Part shown: piece after piece, positions 38,281 through 49,800 of the stretch
Layout of the letters: each line of letters begins with the position of its first letter
How positions within the stretch are numbered: the stretch's first letter is position 1
Assembly: GCA_020523905.1 (NCBI GenBank)
Contig: JAJAPZ010000001.1
Span: 62,001 to 126,000, forward strand
Direction: 5' to 3'
DNA: 64,000 bases
Source of the DNA: Candidatus Obscuribacterium magneticum
GTDB lineage: Bacteria > Elusimicrobiota > Elusimicrobia > F11
Made by a program: the position numbers and the translations under genes
Notes under the pieces: model-generated
Told to the model about the DNA's origin: nothing
Databases searched by the model: none
Seen by the model: only the letters and a program-made list of their open reading frames with translations

Positions 38281-39165
38281 ATGAAAACACAATTGAAGAA
38301 GGTTTTGGTCACAGGCGCTTCGGGAAAACAGGGCGGGGCGGTGGCTCACGCTTTTTTAAAGAAAGGCTATCCCGTTCGGTCTTTTTCGCGCAAAGAAGGG
38401 CCGGCCACTCTGGAATTGAGATCGTTGGGAGCCGAGATCGCCATCGGCAGTTTCGACGACCCCTCGTCCGTGGAACGAGCGGCGACGGGCGTCGAATCCG
38501 CCTTCGTCATGACGACCCCCTACGAAAAGGGCACTGAGGCGGAGGTTCACCAGGGAATAGCTGTCATTGACGCCCTAAAAAGGGCCGGCATAAAACATCT
38601 ATTATTTACGTCGGTCGCAGGGGCCGACAAAATGACCGGTATCCCTCACTTTGACAGCAAAACGAGGATTGAAGAATACCTGCGGGCCTCCGGGATCCCC
38701 TTCACCATCATCGCTCCCGTCTTTTTTATGGAAAACTACACGAGCCCCTGGTGGCTGCCCGGGCTCCAGGCGGGCAAGCTGGCGATGGCTTTGCCGCCGG
38801 ATCGAAAACTCCAACATATCGCCGTGGCCGATATTGGCCGCTTCGCCGCTCACATCATTGAGCACCCGGCGAGATTTATAGGCCAGCGCATCGAGATCGC
38901 ATCGGATGAGCCGAGCGGATCCCGGGTGGCCCAGATCCTTTCCGATGTCACGGGAAGGACGATCACCTACGTCGAAACGCCGCTCGAGCAGGTGCGGGCC
39001 ACCAATGAGGATTTCGCCAAGATGTACGAGTGGTTCAACCGCGTCGGCTATTCGGTTAATATCCGAAAGCTCCGGAGCGCTTATCATGTGGTGGGATGGC
39101 ACACCTTCGAAAAATGGGCGAAAAAACAGGATTGGAGCTCCCTCCTGCACCCGGCTCTCGCGTGA
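38281..39165 (+). CDS. NmrA-like NAD(P)-binding oxidoreductase/regulator
   Basis: 294 residues. The Rossmann signature VLVTGASGKQGGAVAHAFL (residues about 8-26) is followed by VRSFSRK, where the arginine is placed as in NADP-preferring short-chain atypical reductases. The middle contains FVMTTPYEKG and HLLFTSVAGADK, and the body KTRIEEYLRASGIPFTIIAPVFFMENY is characteristic of NmrA/HSCARG and azoreductase-like proteins, in which the YxxxK tyrosine is missing. Such proteins sense NAD(P) redox state or act as quinone reductases, and I cannot choose between these. A good Shine-Dalgarno sequence (GGAGGAGGG) precedes the ATG. A 144-bp gap without a gene separates it from the toxin-antitoxin island, and it looks like ordinary genome content. 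Confidence 0.85.
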   Translation: MKTQLKKVLVTGASGKQGGAVAHAFLKKGYPVRSFSRKEGPATLELRSLGAEIAIGSFDDPSSVERAATGVESAFVMTTPYEKGTEAEVHQGIAVIDALKRAGIKHLLFTSVAGADKMTGIPHFDSKTRIEEYLRASGIPFTIIAPVFFMENYTSPWWLPGLQAGKLAMALPPDRKLQHIAVADIGRFAAHIIEHPARFIGQRIEIASDEPSGSRVAQILSDVTGRTITYVETPLEQVRATNEDFAKMYEWFNRVGYSVNIRKLRSAYHVVGWHTFEKWAKKQDWSSLLHPALA

Positions 39166-39173
39166 GGTCCGGA

Positions 39174-39308
39174 ATGAGCACGACCGTCGGATTAGAGGAA
39201 CTCTCCAAAAGCAAACGCCGGCCGTGCGAGGGCGGCGCTCCATCGTTGCAAAACGATTTCATTCTCGCGTCGAAAATCGAGCGGCTCCCCAAAGAATTGA
39301 AATCTTAA
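39174..39308 (+). pseudogene. Truncated pterin-4a-carbinolamine dehydratase-like remnant
   Basis: 44 residues from ATG 39174, beginning 8 bp after the NmrA-like stop. The segment KSKRRPCEGGAPSLQNDFI resembles the N-terminus of 4a-hydroxytetrahydrobiopterin dehydratases (K-C-x-PCEGGxPPL). The frame stops after KELKS, well before the catalytic HHP region of the usual protein of about 95-110 residues. It is either a decayed gene or a short peptide of no known role. Confidence 0.4.
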
Positions 39309-39366
39309 CCGGCGATCCTGGTTAAAACCGTTGATGAAAACAACTGATAATCCTATTCTCTAGTTG

Positions 39367-40638
39367 ATGGAGAAAAAGCCAGCCCCTGATACGTCACCGC
39401 CCCCGAAACCTTCGCCTTTAAAAAAGGAATGCCCCGCATGTCATTTTGTTCATCCTGTCGAAGTTCCGCAATGCCAGCAATGCGGCGTCATTTTTGAAAA
39501 ATGGAAGGACCCGGCCCAAAAGCAGGCCGAGATCAAACTGACCCAACTGGCCCAGGAGTCGCACTCGGGGCTGCCCTTGGGTATCACACTCTCTCTCCTT
39601 CTTCTTGTCGGCGTCCCTCTCAGCGTTGTCCTCATTCCAGACCTCAGCACAAGGCTGCTGGGGGGGAAGCTGAAATACAACGTACGAAAAGGAGAAGAAA
39701 TCCGCACGCAGGGAATCCTCAACTTACAGCTTTCAACGGTCCTGCCCGAGGGGGCAGACGCCGCCGGCGCCCTCGGAGCAAAGATCGTGAGCAGCCAATT
39801 CCAAAGTTCCATTGTCGCCAAAGACAGGGATTCAGGCGGAAACACCTCTTTTGTGAAGAGCTATTCCCAACTGCTCTTTAGTGGCTTGCCGGGGTTGCCC
39901 GCGCCCCTTGAGACACCGGCCGCCAAATTGGCCGAGTGGACTCGTTCCACGCAACTGAATTCCTCGGGCGGACAGGTATCGGGAGGTCTCTCCTTGGACG
40001 ATTACGAGCACATGGCCAACACGGCAAAGCATCAAGCCCGCCTTCGCCAGGAGCAGGCGGAAAAGGCCCAGAAATACCAGCAGGGATATTGGGGACCCGG
40101 CGGTGAAGAACCGCCGGAACCCGAACCGGCGCGGGTTGACCCGGCCGAACAATTCTTAAATTCGCTTTCCGAAATGGATGTCTCCATCGGCGACGTCGGC
40201 CTTTATTTCCGATTCCCCAAGGACCGGGTGCGACCCGGCGCCCAGTGGACGCAACCGCTTTCTTTCTCCCTTCCTCTCTGGATATTCAAAATCGCCTCCA
40301 ATCCGAACGTCACATTCCGACTCGCCCGATTCGAACGGACGCCGGCCGGCTTCTGCTCCGTGATCGAATGGGAAACACCCCTGACTTTCACGCTTCAGGC
40401 GATCGACCCCGCCGTACAAAGCCTGATGGCCCCTCTCACCGTCTCCGGCCAGTACAAGGGAACAGCGTATCTTCTCTACACCGACGGCCTTCCGACCGAG
40501 GTCGCCGGAACAATCTCCGCGACCCTGACCAATCCGGAGGGCGACCTCAAAGAACTCTGCGAGAAAATGGAAATCCCCATGGCAGCGGCCGGAAACACAA
40601 TTTCATTAAAAGGAACACAGCGAATCACACGCCTTTAA
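39367..40638 (+). CDS. Zinc-ribbon, single-pass membrane protein of unknown function
   Basis: 423 residues from ATG 39367 (TTG 39364 directly before it is less likely). The N-terminus is proline-rich (DTSPPPKPSPLKK). A zinc ribbon, CPACHFVHPVEVPQCQQCG, follows at about residues 20-40 (two CxxC knuckles). A transmembrane helix, LPLGITLSLLLLVGVPLSVVLI, lies at about 68-89. A large C-terminal domain of about 330 residues follows, with a Gln/Glu/Ala-rich linker (RLRQEQAEKAQKYQQGYWG) and proline-rich EEPPEPEPARV, ending in beta-rich sequence (GQYKGTAYLLYTDGLPTEVA). The topology suggests a cytoplasmic ribbon and an extracytoplasmic C-domain. It lies 138 bp upstream of the giant gene in the same direction, but a separate leader precedes that gene. 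Family not recognised. Confidence 0.7.
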   Translation: MEKKPAPDTSPPPKPSPLKKECPACHFVHPVEVPQCQQCGVIFEKWKDPAQKQAEIKLTQLAQESHSGLPLGITLSLLLLVGVPLSVVLIPDLSTRLLGGKLKYNVRKGEEIRTQGILNLQLSTVLPEGADAAGALGAKIVSSQFQSSIVAKDRDSGGNTSFVKSYSQLLFSGLPGLPAPLETPAAKLAEWTRSTQLNSSGGQVSGGLSLDDYEHMANTAKHQARLRQEQAEKAQKYQQGYWGPGGEEPPEPEPARVDPAEQFLNSLSEMDVSIGDVGLYFRFPKDRVRPGAQWTQPLSFSLPLWIFKIASNPNVTFRLARFERTPAGFCSVIEWETPLTFTLQAIDPAVQSLMAPLTVSGQYKGTAYLLYTDGLPTEVAGTISATLTNPEGDLKELCEKMEIPMAAAGNTISLKGTQRITRL

Positions 40639-40687
40639 ACAAACTGTTGGTCGTCAACTATTTTCATCCTAACTCCCTTCCTAAAAA

Positions 40688-40716
40688 TTTACATCTCCGT
40701 TACCAAATCTTAATAG
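40688..40716 (+). promoter_or_regulatory. Possible promoter of the giant gene
   Basis: TTTACA at 40688-40693 and TAATAG at 40711-40716 have a 17-bp spacer and resemble a sigma-70 promoter. An alternative -10, TATACT, lies at 40736-40741 without a matching -35. Judged by eye only. Mirror 20083-20111. Confidence 0.3.
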
Positions 40717-40741
40717 GATTTTAATCCCGTATATTTATACT

Positions 40742-40773
40742 GGCTCCAATGTTTCCACAACATTATTGGAGCC
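40742..40773 (+). promoter_or_regulatory. Leader hairpin covering the giant gene's Shine-Dalgarno site
   Basis: GGCTCCAAT (40742-40750) pairs perfectly with ATTGGAGCC (40765-40773), leaving a 14-nt loop. The 3' strand contains GGAG (40768-40771), the only plausible ribosome-binding site for ATG 40777, so the closed stem would hide it. This could throttle translation of an extremely costly protein. Mirror 20026-20057. Confidence 0.6.
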
Positions 40774-40776
40774 GGA

Positions 40777-40857
40777 ATGGACGCCCCTAAAACAATCAAA
40801 AAGGGACTCTCCCTTTTTCTTCTCATCACATTTTTCTGCACCAATTGCGCGTGGGCC
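40777..40857 (+). other. Signal peptide of the giant protein
   Basis: Residues 1-27: a lysine-containing n-region (KTIKK), a hydrophobic core (LSLFLLITFF) and an A-W-A cleavage box before H28. It directs the N-terminal domain across the cytoplasmic membrane. Confidence 0.75.
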
Positions 40858-43800
40858 CATAAACCCCAGGTCTCCATCTGGACCGAGCGGCGAAAGGCGC
40901 TCGAGCACTCATCCGATCAAAATGGCCGCTCCCTCCAACTGGCCCAAATGCCGGCGGTCTTAAACACCCCTTCGCCCGCTTCCCTCCTCAACCGATTGAC
41001 CCCCGACATGACGGGGAAAGCAATGTCGGCGATAACTCAGAGAAGGACTGAAAAATGGATTTCGAATGACGCCCCAAGAAACCTGAAAGATCTTTTGGCC
41101 ATCCTACCTCAAACCTATGGAAACATCCGCAAAGTGACACGGCCTTCCTCCAACGCTTCAACGGGCCCAAGCCGCATTCTCCTCCACATTCAAGACGTCC
41201 ACATGAACGAAGAAGCGCAAACGAACATCGGCAACACGCTTCGGGAGCTCATAGATCGGGGACGCATCGATCTCGTGGCGTTGGAAGGCGCCTTTAATCC
41301 CATCGACCTCTCCGCCTTCCGCGCATTCCCGGACAAAGAGACGATCCGGAAAGTCGCCGACTATCTCTTGAAAGAAAACGAAATCTCAGGCCCCATCCAC
41401 ACCGCCTTCACCCATGAGAACTCCTTTACGCCGTTCGTTGGCGTGGACGATCGGCCCCATTACACCGCCAACGTCAAAGCCGTCCAAGAATCATGGCGAA
41501 TGCGAAAGGGACTTAAAGGACAATTGGAAGAAATAGATAAGGCCTTGGACAAAAAGAAGGCGAACGCCTTCAACAAATCACTGGCTGATTTTGATTCGAA
41601 AATCCAGGCCTATCGCAAGGGTTCACTGAGTCTAGGTGAGTACGTAAAAATCTTGGCCACACGTCATTCCGGCGAAAGCTTGACATGGATTAATGCGCAA
41701 TTGTTTATGGAGGCGTTGTCCCTCGAGTCGTCCCTTGACTTCACCCGGGTCGAGGCCGAGCGGAGCTTCCTCATTAAGGAACTGGTCTCAAAATTGTCCG
41801 AAGCCCAAATTCAATCCTTAACGGAATTAACCGCTTCTTTTCGCCTGGGGCAGATGAACCACGCCGACTTTTACCAAGCCCTAAAAGAGCTGTGCGAGAA
41901 ATCCGGCATCGGCATGTCGAAATACAAAGCGATGTCCTCCTATCTTCAATACGTCCTTCTGGCCGACAGTATTGATGGGGACAAACTGTTGGCTGACCTC
42001 AAGAAGATGGAAGAGGCGGCCTACGCCCGATTGGCCCGAACAGAGGAAGAAAAATCTCTCATCCAAGAGTCCCGGCATCTTTACCTCACCACCAAACTCA
42101 TCGATTTCGCCCTGACGCCGGAGGAATGGGCAGAATACAAATCGTCATTCCGGCGAACGCCGGAATCCAGAAACAGGTTTAATACCTGGATCCCTGCTTT
42201 CGCAGGGATGACGACTTTCGAATCCTTCTACAAAGAAGCCGAAGCGCGGGACCGCGCTATGACCGAGAACCTTCTCAAAGCCATATCAGAAAAAAACGCA
42301 AACGTGGCCGTCCTTGTCACGGGAGGCTTTCACTCTCAGGGGATGAACCGCCTCCTTCAAGACGCGGGGCTTACTACCATCACCTTCGCTCCCAAGATCA
42401 CCAAAATTGAGTCCGAAAGCGGCTCGCCCGCCTCGCCCGCCGTGGCGGGCGGAGCTTCAGCGAAGGCGGGCTCCGCCACCCTCAGCGTTTTCACCCAGGA
42501 AAAAACGCCGCTCGATAAATTGTTCGAAGGCGAAAAGCTGTTCCTAGCCAATGAACCCCTTTCTAATGAAGCTGAGGGCCGGGCCAAAATTTTATTCGGC
42601 GCCGAGGACTTTCGTTTGGGAATCGGCTTCCCGCGCGTGAGCCCGGCGTGGACGTGGGCGCGGGACAGGTTCAAGTGGGCCGGAAAATACGCCCTCCGGT
42701 TCCTGGGCCGCGAAGCCCACGTGGACGTTCTCTACAACCCCGATTTCACATTTAAGGATGTGGTTCTGGTGAAAGGATCCCTCATCACGGCGGCCCTTTC
42801 ATCGGGCGCCATCATCGGCGATCTCTTGAATAAAAACATAAACATCGGGCCCTTCCCCTGGATTCTCCTCCTGGTTTCACTCCTCATTCTTTTTAACACC
42901 AAATTCTGGCCATGGATAACCATGCCTTCCCGCCTTGCTCATGCTTTGGTGAAGGGAGGGGGAGCGACCCCTTCGGGGATTCTTGAGAATGGCCTCATTC
43001 TTATGGCTCAGAAGCACGAAGCCTCGCCTTCCGAACCTTTCCCTCCGCACTGGCTCGAAGTCGCCGCTGTCATGGAAGAACTGGTGGGTGAAATAAAGAG
43101 CGGAGGTTATGAATACGCCGCCTCCGTTGAAGCTATGGTTGGAAAATTTAAAGCAAATTTGGCCACCCATCCGGCCTCCGCCGTTTCCGACGTCGGGGGA
43201 ACGGCCGGCACCGGGGTCGATGAGAACGGTCAGCCGTATTTGGTCTTCAATATGGAACTCATTCATTCCTTCATCACGCTGATGAACAAATACAAGGCCT
43301 CCCAATCCCCGCTCGCTCGACGCACCCGGGACTATCTCCGAGGCCTTCTGGTCAAGGAAAATGTTCACGTCCGAGACCCCCAACCCATTCGCCTCATCAT
43401 GCGATCCATCCGGGAACTGAAAGAGGCTCCCCAGTTTTCTGGCACCACCCCCGATCTTGTGCGCTCCATTATCGCCATCCACTTCCTCGCGGAAAGCGTC
43501 GGTTATGCGGAAATGTTTCGCTATCTCCAATCTCAAGGCTGGACGACCCGGGAATACGACAATGTCATGAACGCCTGTGAAGAACCTTTAAAAAGGCACC
43601 TGCGGCATGTCCGCACCAGCTTTCATCACGCGTCCCGTCCGGCGGCGATGGAAAAAGAGCTTGTTGCCGGCATCCAAAAAGATTTGTTCGATCACCACCT
43701 GGTGGCGCGAGTCCTTCAAGAAAGACAACTCTCGGACCCCATCTCCTTTCTGCTTCAATACGCTTTGGACTGGGAAATTCAAGAGGGGCGCGCCTCATTC

Positions 43801-46800
43801 GAAGACGCGGCGAGTCGGAAGCTCCACGTTAAGCCGCAGGCTTTCTCCTTCGTTTATGACGATGATTTCACATCCGGAAACCGGGTTCTCCTGGATCCTC
43901 GATTCGCTTATTTTCAGGAAGTCCTGGCCGTGGCGTTTTGGCGGGCGGGCTTAGACATGAGAAGAGCTTCCGCCTTTGCCGTCAACACGACATTCGATGC
44001 CTGGCGCTATCAGCACGGCCCCCGCGCTCAAATGATCGACGTTTTCCGTCAAGGCGGGCTCACCCCGGCTGAAGCCGATGCCGTAGCACGCGAGTTCCGA
44101 TTCAACGACGAAGGAAACAAAATCGACAGTCCAATTCATCAACCAACTTTGTCCATTTTTCAGCAGGCGGCGGAATGGGTAGTGAAGCATTTCAAATTGA
44201 CTGGCTGGGCCGCCGGCCTGGTGATTTACGGGACGGCCTTTGTCATCTCACCTCTCTGGGAAGAAGCCGTGTTCCGATCGCTGATGATGGGTGTCTGGGA
44301 ATCAAACTCTTGGGTTGTCGCCTTGCTGTTCTTCGCGTTGCACCTACCCGGCACCATCGCGAAATCTCTTCAAGTGGCACGCGAGCGCGCGGCCCGCGGG
44401 CCGCCAGACTTAGCTCTCTCGCCAAGCCAACACCTCCTCCCATCGCACGTAAGCAGGGAGATCTTCCTTCGTCTCTTCATCCAGGCCCTGGGCACCTCCG
44501 TTCTCACCCTCACTTATCTCATTCTTAATTCCTACGGCATGAACGTTCTCATTCACACCGGACTAAATGTTTTTATTTTTCTTCTACACGCCATTTGGCC
44601 CAGCCTCCCGGACGCCTTCCTTTCAATTGACGGTGAACCTGACCACGGGGGGCAGTCCTCCGACGAAACAAACGGAGAGACGGACATCTCCGATAGTGAA
44701 TCGCACGGAGAAGAATTAGACCTTGACGCTATTAACAAACGCCGCTCCCACAGGTCCCTGCCCAAAAGACCACTTACAAAAGCCGAGAGAGAACTCAGCG
44801 AATATCTTAAACAATTTAAAAAAATGTGTGAAAAAATTAAGCGGCTCCCTGTTTTGGAGGCTTCTTTGAAAGAAATGGGCAAACGGTTTGGGGTTACTGA
44901 ATATGTCGTATTGGTACTCGCGAGAATCCATGGACTACGCCCCCGAGGCCATGTCAGAGAGTGGAAATTTGCCCATCCGGCTTCAGTGACAGAAAAACCG
45001 TCACCCGAAATAGATCCGGCAAAGAAACCCGGAACAATAACGATAAATCGATCACAAAGGGATGTTCTCAAGGGAGAAGCCAAAGTGAAAGGCCAAAAGG
45101 GAGTCCGCCTTTCCTGGATCCGCACCCAAAAGATCACATTACCGCAAAACGACCTCATGACTCTCTTATCCAAATGGGGATCTTTCCTCTATGTAGACGT
45201 AAAAGAGGACACCTTCGCTTCACCCGGCACCGGAGCGCCGGTTTTCATGGTATTTTTCTTCGTCACCTGGTTATGGAATCGCATCTGGGGGCGAAGGGAA
45301 TCCGCGTTACCTGCAAAAACCATAAGTAGAGGGCGTCAAAGGAAAACTCAAGAGAAACCTTCCATACCAACGCCGATCCACACGGGACAAGGCGACATCA
45401 CCCACCCCCCTTTCTCCCTTGCTGAACAAAGGAATGAGCTGGAAATGATCGCTTTCATCCGAAGGCAGGCGGAAATTGTCGCCTCGGAAGTCCTCCAGGA
45501 AAGAAGGCGCGGCCGCCTGGTTCTTCCGTTCGAAATCGGCCAAAAATTCGTCCGCCGGCTTGAATCCCAGTCCACTGCTTCCTCTGAAAATAGATCGGAA
45601 TTATTCCGTGTGCTTGTTCAGCTATATCGGCTGAATGAACAACAAGTCCCGGATTTGGTCGCGGCTCATCCCTCACCGGTCGAACACCTCGTTCAACGAG
45701 TCATCGCCTTCGGCGCCCAGCACATCGAGCGAAGAAGGCACGGCCCCACCCGCCGCGAACTCCTTAAACTTCTTGCCTATCTGACGGCCTCGGCGGCGCT
45801 GCCTTCCGTCGCCACGGCTTCACCGGCCAAAAAAATAGCTCAAGTGAAACAAATGGAATCGGAACTTCAAATAGTCATCGAAGCCTTGAAAAATGAACTG
45901 ATCTATTACGCCAAAATACACTTCGAGTTAATATGGGGACAGGGGCTAGATGTAACCTTTGGAGATTCCTACCTCCTGACCCAACGACGAATCATTGCTT
46001 ATGTCCTCTACAAAACGGTCGAATCTCGGGAATTTGTAAAAGACTTCAAACGGTGGGGTAACCGCAATCCAGGCACGCTCATTGAGCTCGCATTAAAACC
46101 CATCCGTTACCTCGGCGTGGATCCAACGTTACAAACTCCCGATGAGCTTCTAAAATCTTATAAGGCTGAACAAGGATGGTTGGGTATGAACTACTCTCTG
46201 GTCAACAGCCTGGGGAGTAAACCGGGGGCAAACCCCTCTCTGGCTGAACTTTGGTCGATTGGTAACAAATGGGCGCAATTCATGAGAGGCGTGAAACGAT
46301 ATGCCTTGTCTTTGAATTTTGATGAAGCTTATCAACTGCACCAAAAACTGATTCGGCAACCACTAAATTCGCCAAGTGAAATCATGGCAAGTACTTTTGA
46401 GGAGGAACGAACACGGATTCAAACAGCGCTTAGCGAGAATAAATTCCAAACGGATCCCATCGATCGAAGGATTTGGACGTCCGAAGGCTATACCATGAAG
46501 ATTTCTGATGGCCAGCGCAAACTCCTCAACGAGCGCGGTGAACTGGAAGGGAAATTAGAGTCACTCAATACAATAGTGGAAACACTCCGGGCCTCAACAT
46601 CTAAGCCCGAATACACCGTTCAAAAAATCCAGGGGGCGGGCGGTTTGAGCGTTATCGAAGCTTCGGCGGTGGCCGATGAATTCCGTTTTCCAAACTCGCT
46701 CGGTTTTCTCTGGCTCACCAAATACCGCCGTGCCTGGGTCAACGCTCATCCATTCTGGACACTGATGATTGGACTGGCCTCGGCTCTCGCCGAAGGCGGA

Positions 46801-49800
46801 TTGGCCATTGGGCTTCTCCATTTCGGAACCCTTGCGACTTTTATTTTCTCGCAAGGAATTCCGTTCGACTTGGGGTCTACTGGAATTGTCAGCTACGCGT
46901 TGGCCGGTTCTTGGTTGACCATATTAACCTGGTTCCATCTCAAACTCGAAGAAAACCACCCTGACAACCGCATCCGCGGCTCGCCGCTCCCGAACGCCTT
47001 GACCCACGCCCTTGTGTTCTCGGTCTACCTTCTCGTTCCCGTTATCAACCTGGCCCAGATCATTCCTTTCCAAATCCCACTCTATTTCGCGCTCGCAATC
47101 CACCTGCTTTATGACACCCGCCAAATAATCCGGTGGAAAGGGGATCCCGACCCCAAGGCATTTATCGAATTTGCCCGGCAGTGGAACAGGAAATTCTCTC
47201 GGGCCTGGATCCACATGCGCAAAGCCCAAGGTCTCTTCGCCTTTTTCATCGCCGCGGTCTTTCTGATTTTTGCCCTCATCATCGACCCGACGATGGCCCT
47301 GGCCTCAACACCATTTTTAACAGCCATATACCTCCAAGGAAACGAGGGGGGGAAAGAGAAACCGACCTTGGAAGATTGGTATCGGGCCCATATGCCGACA
47401 TCTCCGGCCGAAAAGAAAAAATGGATTTCGACGACGCTGGCTCTTTTGTTCCTCAGGATCATCCCCGTCCGCTTGGCCATCATCCTCATCCAAGCGGTCC
47501 GGAAAGACGCCGTCCCCTTCAGTTCACAAACCCAACAACCGTGGGCCGACGACTCCTTAAAACCGATCCGCGACGTTCTCTGGGGCCTCCCCGCGGTGTC
47601 CCCGGAAGGGCGTCCCATGAATGTCCTCGAATATCTTTCGCAAACGGCCAATCGTAAACTCGGGCTTGAAGAGGCCTACAAAGAAACCCGTAAAAGATCT
47701 CAAGTCCTGACCGGTCTCCTTGATCGATTCATGTTTTCCTATCTCATGGAATCTCTTCTCGCCGATCCCGCCCAACGGGATGAGGCCCGGCAACTTCTCG
47801 GGGACGCCACTCACCAAACAGACATTCTCACCCCCGATGAAAAAGCGGTCGCCCTGGCTTTGGCGTCCTCCCTCCAGCCGGATTACAGTCAGGTCAGCCA
47901 AACCACCAACGGAGAATACGGCGCCGAAAAAATCAAAGAGGTGCTCTTCCGCTATAAAAATAATAAGACGCACGGGGCCTATTCAAAGATCAGAAAAACC
48001 ATCCGCGACAACGCCCCTCTGGCGAGCCGGTGGCAGGCGATGCTTCAAAAAGCCGGATGGGACGAGAAGGCCCTCACGCCGGCTTTTTTCCGATGGGCGC
48101 GGCGCCGGCAAATATTCGAATCCTTTGACATCCAGGTCATCTCCCGCCTTTTCCTGTTTAATTCAAGGAACATTCCACGCTGGGGCGACGGCCTCCTTCC
48201 CCTCGCCACCCTCCAAAGGCTCCTGGCGGATTACCTGACGGGGGTTTCTTTTGACGAAATGTCAAACACGGCTCGCGATTTGTCACCGGAAGCCGAAAAG
48301 TTGCTTGCATCGAGAAAAACGGTTCAACTGTGGATGGAAGGCTATCCGGGGGTGGTCGAACACCTAAAAACAGTTTTGGATGATTCAAGCCGACTGGGGC
48401 AGCTATTTTTCCTCATCCGCCCCTTTGAAACGGAAGCTCAAGCGATCAGGGACGACTCTTCAGGCGACAGAAATGTCGCCGAACGAATTAAAGATCTTGG
48501 AAAACCTCGCAGCACGGCAGCCACGATACTGACGTTGGCCCTTCGCCTCGCGTCGACCCAGCCGGCGGCCGAGAAGATCTCTCTCACGTATGAACGAGCG
48601 CTTCACACCGCCATGGAAAGTCCGACAACGAACCTAAGTTCACCGGCGATCGTCCGGGTTTTTATCGAAGGTCTTCGATCCTACGATCGAGACGAGGCCA
48701 CTCTTTCCAACATCCTCATCCCTATTTTTAGACTTGCCACTTACCTGCCCGGACTCATGTCGACAGAAGACACGGCGGACTTTCTCTTCGAAACGATGAT
48801 CCGATGCGAACCCCACACGACGGATGCTTTGATGAAGAGTCTGGCTCAAGCCACGCAGGCTGAGATCGGGCAGCCGCTCCTTTCCACCCTTTATAACAAC
48901 ATGTTGAAGCGGGTCTACGCCCCCATCCGGTTGCTGGCAAAAAAGGAATCCCGTCGATTGATCGGCCGTAAGATGCCTGCCCTCGATACGGCAGAACGGT
49001 TCGACATTTTAAAAGCCCGGCGGCTCCAGGATGAGCATTTCCGGCGTCTTGCCCAGCGGGATGGGATCGTCCTTGAATTTCTGGGAAGCGAATCGCAACC
49101 CGGCCTGTGGCCCGAAGAAAAGGTGATGCATCATATCGCCAAACGCTACGCTGAATATCTCCAAAGCGACCGGCGCCCGTACGGGATCCCCATGGAGAAC
49201 TTGATGGATGCCGCCCGTGATGCCCTTCTCAAGTTGGGTTACAACTTTGATCCGCCGGAGTCGATGCGGATACCTTTTGAATCCCTGAAAGACAAGACAG
49301 AAGGAGAACGTATCGCCGCCACGTTGGAAGAAAGACAAAAAACGCTTGAGAGCGAAATTGAAATCCTGGCCGCCAAGTCGGAGGAAACGAAAGCCCAACT
49401 CGAAATCCTCGGAATGGGGTCACTCGCCGCGGCGAGTGACCCCTTCCAACAAAAACGCCTTCAATTTGAGCTTGCCGGTCTCGCGAAAGGGTCGACCATT
49501 CGCCGACAGGAACAGGGATATAATCGAGCCCTTCTTGAAATCATAGGGAATTACCGAAAAGGGGACGTCGCCCGGGCAGCGGAGATCATCAAAACAGCGG
49601 AAAAGATTGCAAAGGATTACCGATCCGCAAAATTGACGTCCCTGTTTGCGAGATACCTCGACACGCAAATCAAAACGCTCTGGAAACAACACCGGGGCCA
49701 GAAACGCACCATGGAAAGACGTGTGAAGTCTCTGGATGCGCCCATGGAGAATGCGAAGGACTCGGATCTCCTTTTTGGGAAAGCCTTCGCCGATCCGCAG

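Larger units (their letters stand above)
41161..42405 (+). other. TraB/Tiki/ChaN-like domain at the N-terminus
   Basis: Three spaced signatures suggest this superfamily: LLHIQDVHMNEE (histidine at residue 142), LEGAF (glutamate at 170), and VLVTGGFHSQGMNRLLQDAG (histidine at 519), the last closely following the GxxHxxGxxxLLxxxG ending of TraB-type proteins. The histidines and glutamate would be metal ligands. A 71-bp dispersed repeat (42143-42213) is inserted in frame inside this domain. Assignment from memory of motifs, moderate confidence. Confidence 0.45.

Noticed and set aside
39096-39173. Longer version of the pterin dehydratase remnant
   Set aside because: The extension lies within the NmrA-like gene in a different phase; homology begins only after 39174.
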